Shown here one piece after another: positions 4,983 to 6,176 of a DNA stretch of 6,176 nt. The DNA comes from Candidatus Dormiibacterota bacterium. GTDB lineage: Bacteria > Chloroflexota > Dormibacteria > Aeolococcales > Aeolococcaceae. The DNA is taken from positions 1 through 6,176 of the forward strand of contig JAFALX010000093.1 in NCBI GenBank assembly GCA_019234035.1, written 5' to 3'. Made by a program: the position numbers and the translations under genes. Each line of letters starts with the position of its first letter. Position 1 is the stretch's first letter. The notes below the pieces were generated by a model. It was given only the letters and a program-made list of their open reading frames with translations. It was not told the DNA's origin and did no database searches.

Positions 4983-6176
4983 ATGACCCCACCTGACGTG
5001 TCGCTCGCTCCACCACCGCCGCCGGCAGCGGGGCCATCCTCGGCCCGTGGTGGGGGCATCGCGTTGCTCGTCATCGGCGCGCTGCTGCTGCTCATCGCGG
5101 TGGGACTGCTCGCCGCAGGCGGCGTTCTGATGTGGGCCGACCGCACGCAGCGGGACTCGTCCGGTTACCTCACCTCCCCCACGGCGACTGTGAGTGCGCC
5201 CGGCTACGCCATCGCCACCACCGACATCAGGGTCGCCCTCGGTAACCCGGCGTGGCACGCGTCGGCAGATGCGTTCGGCAACGTTCGCATCAGTGCAACC
5301 GGGACGTCGACGCCGCTGTTCGTGGGCATTGCGCCGAGCTCCGACGTCGCGAGATACCTGCAGGGCGTTGCCTACCAGGAGCCCACGCGGTTCATCGGCG
5401 GCACGGGCGGCTTCGCCTATCGCACCCATCCCGGCGGTGCACCGGCGTCGCCGCCCGCATCGCAGTCGTTCTGGTCGGCGCAGGCGTCTGGGGCCGGGTC
5501 GCCGACTCTGGCGTGGCACGTCACCTCGGGGCAGTGGGCGATCGTGCTCATGAACGCCGACGCGTCACGCGGCGTCACAGCCCTGGTCGCGATCGGAGCG
5601 ACGGTGCCGTTTCTCTTCGGTCTTGCGCTTGGCCTGCTGATCGGCGGCGCGGTCCTGCTCGTGGGCGGCGCTCTCCTCATCCTCTTCGGAGCGCGTCTCG
5701 TCGGTGGCGGGCAGCCGGCCGGGACCTCAGTTGCCCCGCAGCCCTGGACCGCAGCGCCGCCGGCGCAGCTGCAGACCACGACGGGCTATCCGCTCCAGCT
5801 GCACGGGCGCCTCGACGTGCAGCCGAGCCGCTGGCTGTGGCTCGTGAAATGGCTGCTGCTCATCCCGCACTACATCGTGCTGGCGTTCCTCGGTCTCGCC
5901 GCGTTCGTGCTCACCGTCATCGCGTTCTTCGCGATCCTGTTCACCGGTCGCTATCCACGCTCGCTGTTCGACTTCAACGTCGGCGTGCTGCGCTGGTGGT
6001 GGCGCGTGAGCTTCTACAGCTACGGGGTCCTCGGCACCGATCGGTACCCGCCGTTCAGCTTCGATGACGACCCCTCGTACCCGGCGACGCTCACGGTGGC
6101 GTATCCGGAGCACCTCTCACGCGGGCTCGTGTTGGTGAAGTGGTGGTTGCTGGCGATTCCGCAGCTGATCATCGTC
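4983..6176 (+). CDS. DUF4389 multi-pass membrane protein, cut by the right edge
   Basis: The frame is open from the ATG at 4983 to the window end, 398 codons without a stop. A Pro-rich cytoplasmic N-terminus (10-14 are all Pro) leads to TM helix 1 at about 26-50. Residues 51-195 form an exported domain with the pattern LFVGIAPSSDVARYL (112-126), a conserved SFW (162-164) and WAIVLMNAD (185-193). I recall the same block in front of DUF4389 in actinobacterial proteins. A hydrophobic stretch at 200-236 probably makes one hairpin or long helix. A Pro/Gln linker then leads to the DUF4389 module. Its first copy starts WLWLVKWLLLIPHYIV (284-299), followed by FTGRYPRSLFDFNVGVLRW (320-338) and GTDRYPPFSFDDDP (351-364). 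A second copy starts LVLVKWWLLAIPQLIIV (382-398) and is cut off. DUF4389 has no settled biochemical function; a structural or transport role in the membrane is a guess. An alternative start at 4953 would add ten residues. Confidence 0.85.
   Translation, partial: MTPPDVSLAPPPPPAAGPSSARGGGIALLVIGALLLLIAVGLLAAGGVLMWADRTQRDSSGYLTSPTATVSAPGYAIATTDIRVALGNPAWHASADAFGNVRISATGTSTPLFVGIAPSSDVARYLQGVAYQEPTRFIGGTGGFAYRTHPGGAPASPPASQSFWSAQASGAGSPTLAWHVTSGQWAIVLMNADASRGVTALVAIGATVPFLFGLALGLLIGGAVLLVGGALLILFGARLVGGGQPAGTSVAPQPWTAAPPAQLQTTTGYPLQLHGRLDVQPSRWLWLVKWLLLIPHYIVLAFLGLAAFVLTVIAFFAILFTGRYPRSLFDFNVGVLRWWWRVSFYSYGVLGTDRYPPFSFDDDPSYPATLTVAYPEHLSRGLVLVKWWLLAIPQLIIV

Noticed and set aside
3627..5519. 630-codon open frame on the - strand
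   Set aside because: It lies antisense to the protease and DUF4389 genes, is dominated by Arg, Asp, Gly and Val, and has no recognisable motif. The + strand frames have a complete catalytic triad and conserved DUF4389 motifs. Long antisense frames are expected at this G+C content.

Overview
The window is about two-thirds G+C. It uses GTG and TTG starts, and all four genes that end inside it stop with TGA. Two genes look leaderless, with a -10-like hexamer a few bases before the start codon. The last gene carries a DUF4389 membrane module joined to an exported domain that I associate with Actinomycetota. An actinobacterium, or another high-GC terrestrial lineage such as Dormibacterota or Chloroflexota, fits best. 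Nothing in the sequence fixes the phylum. There are no tRNA or rRNA genes, CRISPR arrays, insertion sequences or phage genes.

Layout, left to right. (1) The 3' end of a + strand gene for a sialidase-like (BNR/Asp-box) exported protein with a C-terminal membrane anchor. (2) A hairpin, then a -10-like hexamer, leading into a + strand gene for an unusual membrane protein: a B-box-like zinc finger, one transmembrane helix and a seven-unit kelch propeller. (3) Overlapping its stop codon in a TTGA junction, a TTG-started small lipoprotein gene. (4) Convergent with it, one base away, a - strand gene for a second seven-unit kelch protein, this one a lipoprotein. (5) Divergent from that gene across 67 bp, a + strand gene for a membrane-anchored trypsin/HtrA-like serine protease with a TPR-like segment in place of a PDZ domain. 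(6) A + strand DUF4389 multi-pass membrane protein that runs off the right end. This last gene is an open frame with no stop in the window and is easily missed.

Every recognisable product is exported or in the membrane: three beta-propellers, two lipoproteins, one protease and one multi-pass protein. The common theme is a cell-surface cluster. The two kelch proteins share one architecture, with the first tryptophan strand at the N-terminus apparently completing the last blade, but they are tethered differently. One has a transmembrane helix with a zinc finger on the cytoplasmic side, the other a lipid anchor. I infer, but cannot show, that propellers, lipoprotein and protease act together on the outer face of the cytoplasmic membrane, and that the zinc-finger kelch protein could connect an outside domain to an inside partner. 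The tight junctions (stop/start overlap, facing stop codons, a short divergent promoter region) suggest the genes from position 497 to 4889 form one compact locus.
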